Shown: one piece after another, positions 59,210 to 64,000 of the stretch
Numbering within the stretch: position 1 is the stretch's first letter
Layout: each line of letters opens with the position of its first letter
Origin: Bryopsis sp. KO-2023
Taxonomy: Eukaryota; Chlorophyta; Ulvophyceae; Bryopsidales; Bryopsidaceae
DNA length: 64,000 bases
NCBI GenBank assembly: GCA_030272585.1
Contig: BSYQ01000003.1
Location: forward strand, 4,092,001-4,156,000
Direction of reading: 5' to 3'
Notes under the pieces: model-generated
Database searches by the model: none
Told to the model about the DNA's origin: nothing
The model's input: the letters and a program-made list of their open reading frames with translations, nothing else
Made by a program: the position numbers and the translations under genes

Positions 59210-62200
59210 ATGCTTCATCAGGGGGAGGGGAATCACAGCCATGACAGTAATCAACCACCGGCAACAGCGGACACGGGGATTGACTTGTTTGCACAATTAG
59301 CACTTATGGAAGAGCGATGCCTCGCATTCGAGCAGGGAGCGGAGGCATACGCCCATCAAGTGAGTGCAGCTGTGGTTGAATTCTGGAATGCTGCAGAAGT
59401 CTGGAGGTCTTGCTGCATCCTCCACAAAGATTCAGGCTTTTTTATGATCTGGAAATGTTAATTGTAGAGCTGTGGTAGCTCCGGATCATCCTTTGCATTG
59501 CTCTAAAAAAAGGGGGTGCTAGTGAAAAGACTGGTTGATTTGAGGTCGACCGGTGCTGCTCTTGGTTTGTGAAGTTGTTGTTGGAGGGATGGGGATTGGG
59601 TCAGGGTCGGTGGAAATCAAAGGTGGGGATTGTGCTGTGGTGGCAGGTCGAAGACCTCGAGCATGAAGTTAGTGAACTCTCTGGACAGCTCCAAACCGTT
59701 CAAGACGATCTCTACAAGGAGTCTGCGAGGAACAGAGAGCTCGTAGCAGAAATTTCCAAGCAGAATTCCAACATCATCGCGTTGGAAGAAGATATCCAAG
59801 AACTGCAAGATACCGTCGACAAGAAGGTATCCTCCTCGTGCATGGATCGACAGATGTGCTGTAGACATTCTGTAGTGTTATTATTACGTTTCTTTTTTTT
59901 TGTCGTAATTGTGCAGCAGAGAGCATTCAGCAAATAAACCATTCATAGATTTGGGATGCTGCGGTTTTGTTTCTTTAATGTTGTGAAATGGAGTGTTGGA
60001 TTTTTCTTGGGTATTTTTTGGAGATATTTCTTGATTTTTGTTTTTATGTTTAACTTACAAAGATGTTGGATATTTCTCGATCTTTTTTTGAAAGATATTT
60101 CTTGATTTTTTTTGTAGGAAGATATCATCGGCAACCTTGAGGATTACTTGGTTGCTGAGCGTCGTCAGAGAGAAGATACAGAAGAAGAGTTCGAGTCCCG
60201 CCTGCGGGCAAAGGACGCAGAACTCAGGGAAATGCATCGTTCTCACGAATCCGATCGGCGCAGGTTAATCATGCAAACTGAAGAGCAAATTAGAGTCGGT
60301 CAAGGCATTGCTCATATGATGGATGAAGAACGGAGGATGTTCAGGGACGAAAAAGAGATGCTCGAGTCTGAGTTGCATGGGCAGCAGCAGACCGTGCGAG
60401 AACTCCAAGAGGTATGGCTGCAGCACCCTGTTCAGTCTCCAGGGCTGAGCAGTTCTGTTGCAGCACCTCGTTTGAACCACACCACCGCTGCAGCAGAACT
60501 ACAGCACCTTGTTTTAGACCAGCAATGTTGTGGCAAATCCTGGTTCTCAGTCATGTTGGAGAGCTGACTGCAAGCCGGTCATTTTGTCCGAATGCTGGTG
60601 GATGTGGGGGTTGTGCGTCTTTGAATTATGATTTGTTGTGGAAATGATTTTCACCCAGGTGCTCAATTGTGTCCCTGGGAATACCGACAAACTCATGGAA
60701 CTCGAGCTGAAGGTTCGCGCGCTGCATGCTGAGAACGTGCAGTTGAAGCAGAATGCGGGCACTAGAGAAATGGGCTCTGCGGTTGCGTATGCCCGTAGCA
60801 GCAATAACAACGAGGTGGGTGAAGGAGATGAGAACAGCCCTGAAGAACTCCGCAAGCAACTGGAGGAGGCAATTCGGAATCACGACTGGCTGGCAAAAGA
60901 ATTTGAAGAGTACAGAGGAAAACATGAGGTGTGTGTGTGTGTGTGTGGAGCGATGCTCTCAGAGAGAGAAGCGTCCTGTTCTCTCCTTGGTTGCTGCACT
61001 GTGAAATGTCGGCACAGAATTTAATGTTAATTCTGTCGATTTGCGTCTCTAAGCAAGAAAAAAATTCGAATTTCAAGAAATGACAATATGATTTGAGGTT
61101 GACTGAAATGTTTTTCTTGATTGACAAATAAAAATAAAAATAAAAATTTATGAACAGCATTTGTTTCACAGATTTTAATGCTAGGAAGTGTTGTGTTTTT
61201 TCATTCATTTTTTTTGTGGTGCTGTTTTTTGAGCAGGCATTGGAATTTGAATATGACACCCGCGTGGCAACACTTCAAATGGCTCTGGGCTCGAAGGCAG
61301 CGACTGAAGGACATGTGAAAAGCCTCACCAGCCAGCAACAGAGGCTCCAGAGCGACTTAGATAATGCGAGGGCGAGATGCAATGGAATGGAAAGCCACAT
61401 TTTGGAACTAAGGGGTCACTTGAAATCATCTGAATTTGAGATTGCAGAGTTGAAGGCTTCGAATGAGACGAAGGATGAGAAGCTACTTGCGCGGGAACGC
61501 GACATAGTGAGATTGGAGAGAGAGAATCACCACATGATGGAGCAACTTCAAAAGGTAACCTGCCCTTTCTATTCTAATATATATCTTCCACCCTTGTGCC
61601 ACCTACCTCCCCGATGCCCAAAATCAATGTTGTGACATTTTTTTACATAAGAATTTTTTTTCCCCTAATTTTCATGCTGTGGTGGAGAAGATGCATCCAT
61701 CTGAGTTTGGACTGTGTGTGTGTGCGGATTGCAGTTGAGGGCTGCTGGTGGGCTGCAATCGTCGGGAGCGCTCGTACCGGCCGAGCTGCGCGAAAAAATC
61801 GTGGAGCTCAGGTCGTCATTGAAGGACTCGAGAGAGCACCTTGCCATCCTCGGCTCCCACAACCAAAATCAGGTCAGTTGGGGAGGTCACGGAGGTTCTC
61901 GATTATCAGCATCATTGTTTCTTCCACAAACCAACCCTATGTTGATGGAAGCATGCATGAAGTTCTTTGGAAATTGTGGTGCTTTTTTGGCAGTTTGGGA
62001 AAGCGAGTCGAGCGCTCGGAGTGGCTGTTCGCCACACCGATGGCATGTTGTGCCTGCTTGGCATGGACCCATCCGAAGGATCGTCGGACGATGATGAGGT
62101 GTACGAAGAACGCATGCGGGAGGTGCACAAGCCTCCTCGCTGTGCATACATGTCACCCGTTCATCTTGGTGATGTGGAGGAAGAACTGAGGTACAGTTTT

Positions 62201-63343
62201 TCTTTTTTTTGGGGGGGGGAGGGGCACCAGGTACCTCAAAGAGTACAAAGAGGTTTCACAAAGAGTTTTTGCTTCTTGTGGAAGATTGGGGTTGGTGAAT
62301 GATGAAGTTCTGGTCTTGTTTTGGTCATGTTTTTAGGACGATCCTGACGACGGCACGTGTCAGCTTGGGTCATAATAATCCTAAGCAGCGCATCCAGTAT
62401 CACTTGCGTTTGAAGCAAGAAATGGAGGAGATGCGCAGAGAGTGCGTTGGGCTCTTGAGAGAGAGGTTCCAATTGGAGCAGTGCGTCAGGTATTGTATTT
62501 GGTGTATTTGTTGGTTTTTCTTTTTTTTGGGGGGGGGGGGCAGGATTCTGCAGCGTTGGTTTTCTTTTCTTTTTTTTTGGGGGGGGGGCAGGATTCTGCA
62601 GCATTCTCCATGTTTGGAATGTGTCCCAAAGAAAGCGGAGGGGGTTGTTTGATTGTTTTTTCTTCTTCAGGTACTTGGCGGTCAGGAGCCACACATATCC
62701 CAAAATGTGCGTTCCTCACGATGTGAGCGGGCAGCACCAGCGTGGTCCATCAGATTTAATAAGCCCCAAGTCGTTGGCATCAACTGTGCATTACTCGACA
62801 CCGACTGGGCGCCGTATTCTCCTGAGAGGCAGCCGGGGAAGCTCAACAATGGGTCAGGACCTCTCCCCCTACAAAGCAAGGGTACGTCCATATTCAGTCG
62901 ATTTTTCGAACACAAATATATATATGTGTGTGTGCACCTTTCTGCCATTTCATCGTCAAATCCTTTTTTTTTTTTACCAATTTGCTTGTTTTTCGGAGAC
63001 AATGTTGTGCAGGTACACGCAAGCATGTATTTGATTTTCCTTTATTGTTTTGTACACCTCAATACAAATATGGCAGGGGCTCATGGAAGCAAAGATCCGG
63101 CAAGTGCAAAACGACACCGTGCGTGAGGTCCGCGATCTGCTGCAGGACGTCTGCCAGGACAGAAGCTACAACGCCAGCCTCAAGCAACGCAATCACGCCA
63201 TTGAGAGGCGAATCCTGTCCAAGGTGTCGACCGTGTGCGAAGCCTACATCGACCCATGCATGGAGGACGATGAAACTCTCCTTCAAAAACACATGGGAGC
63301 TTCCAGCAACAAAAGAATGGAGCCCATTGTTGAGAATCGCTAG
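59210..63343 (+). CDS. Long coiled-coil protein, 725 residues
   Basis: Exons 59210-59359, 59647-59826, 60118-60411, 60659-60928, 61237-61554, 61735-61872, 61994-62190, 62337-62489, 62671-62881 and 63077-63343 join in phase. The protein has no signal peptide or membrane helix. Coiled coils cover about residues 20-400 (VSELSGQLQTVQDDLYKES, ERRQREDTEEEFESRL), broken by a Ser/Asp-rich loop (SEGSSDDDEVYEE). A basic segment with SPKSLASTVHYSTPTGRR, a likely phosphorylation region, precedes a helical C-terminus (AKIRQVQNDTVREVRDLLQD). No motor or GRIP domain is seen. A cytoskeletal or centrosomal scaffold is likely, but the family is not recognised. The ATG follows an acceptor at 59200, so a 5' leader exon is likely. 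Confidence 0.82.
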
Positions 63344-64000
63344 ATGTCCCTCTCAGCTTCTTCACATCGATCTTTTTATAGGCCTTACACCTGGATTTTT
63401 TTTGTTTTTGTCCTTTTTTTTTTAGTTACAGTGTTTCGACTGTAGCATCTATCTATATTCATTGGCGACCCTGTTTTTCTATTTTCCCTTGAAAAAAACA
63501 CAACCAAAAAATTTTTAGCTAAAAATTTGTGCTGCACCTTTTTTTGAAAACCGCAAAAAAAAAAAGAAAAAAAAAGAAAAGAAGAACTGCATTTATGAAA
63601 GAATGTGGAGAATTTGATTTTCTTTGAATTTTGCCCCGTCCCTTGCTTTTTTTTTTTTTTTTTTTGTTGCTTCTTTTTTTTTCTTTTTTTTTTTGAAGGG
63701 GGATGGGGAGGGTGTTTGTGCTTAGCTTGGGTCGGCCAGATACTGTTTTTCTGAGAAGGGAAAAATACATATATATGCATATTTCCGAATTCAACCTGGA
63801 TATATTGTGACTCTAAGAAATTTTCGGATAGCTAGAAAAAGCAAGAATTCCACTTTATATAAGAAAGAGTATGATGGGGAATGAAAGCTCACGGCCTTTA
63901 TCTTTTTTAAAAAAATAGAGGGTAAAAAAGACGACAGTCCAAAAACTTTTTGGTCGGGAGCATTTTTAATTCTGAGAGTGAAAAAAAAAGGACAGAATGG
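63344..64000. other. 3' flank of the coiled-coil gene
   Basis: T-rich and A-rich runs (T18 or longer near 63648) and no coding pattern up to the window end. Confidence 0.6.

Overview
This window is nuclear DNA from a eukaryote. Nearly every gene is split by several introns of about 80 to 800 bases with GT-AG borders (two are GC-AG), and introns and intergenic stretches are full of A, T, C and G homopolymer runs. I rebuilt gene models by matching splice sites and reading phase to recognisable protein families; most chain together with no phase conflict, and the exceptions are stated in the entries. The mix of a plant-like THI4 with an N-terminal presequence, a TPP riboswitch in its leader and an organelle-type HNH protein of bacterial/plastid character suggests a protist, plausibly an alga or algal relative. 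An intron-rich lineage such as the chlorarachniophytes would fit, but the sequence does not settle the lineage.

Layout, left to right: 3' part of a fatty acyl-CoA reductase (+, 1-3083); a small PWWP/Tudor-like protein (-, 4238-4818); a long AT-rich spacer; a membrane-anchored coiled-coil protein (-, 7496-12789); an unrecognised acidic protein (+, 13038-15035); a TPP riboswitch (16324-16415) and THI4 (+, 16576-17912); a DTW-domain tRNA aminocarboxypropyltransferase (-, 19026-21409) head to head with a BolA-like gene (+, 21606-22972); a secreted trypsin-like protease with a discoidin domain and a hydrophobic C-terminus (+, 23317-26985); a C2/EF-hand phosphatidylserine decarboxylase (-, 27492-31600); an ankyrin-repeat protein (-, 32027-35879); a YOD1/OTU1 deubiquitinase carrying an extra ubiquitin-interacting motif (-, 36738-39606), head to head with an HNH protein (+, 40013-40750); a SpoU/TrmH RNA methyltransferase (-, 42396-43917), head to head with CYP51 (+, 44163-46445); a small possibly axonemal protein (+, 47374-48804); a 3.6 kb pyrimidine-rich desert; a membrane-anchored aldehyde-dehydrogenase-like protein whose catalytic Cys is replaced by Ser (-, 52436-56442); a 2.8 kb spacer with an odd homopolymer-poor island; and a second long coiled-coil protein (+, 59210-63343).

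The genes do not form an operon. Several encode housekeeping lipid, sterol, RNA-modification and cofactor functions. Regulation is most visible at THI4, where the riboswitch, candidate splice sites and upstream ORFs suggest thiamine-pyrophosphate control of splicing and translation. Three close divergent pairs (spacers of 196, 245 and 406 bases) probably share promoters. Introns carry several unexplained elements: a 58-bp dispersed repeat present in introns of two unrelated genes, a perfect 29-bp inverted repeat, and a long hairpin with 20-bp arms.
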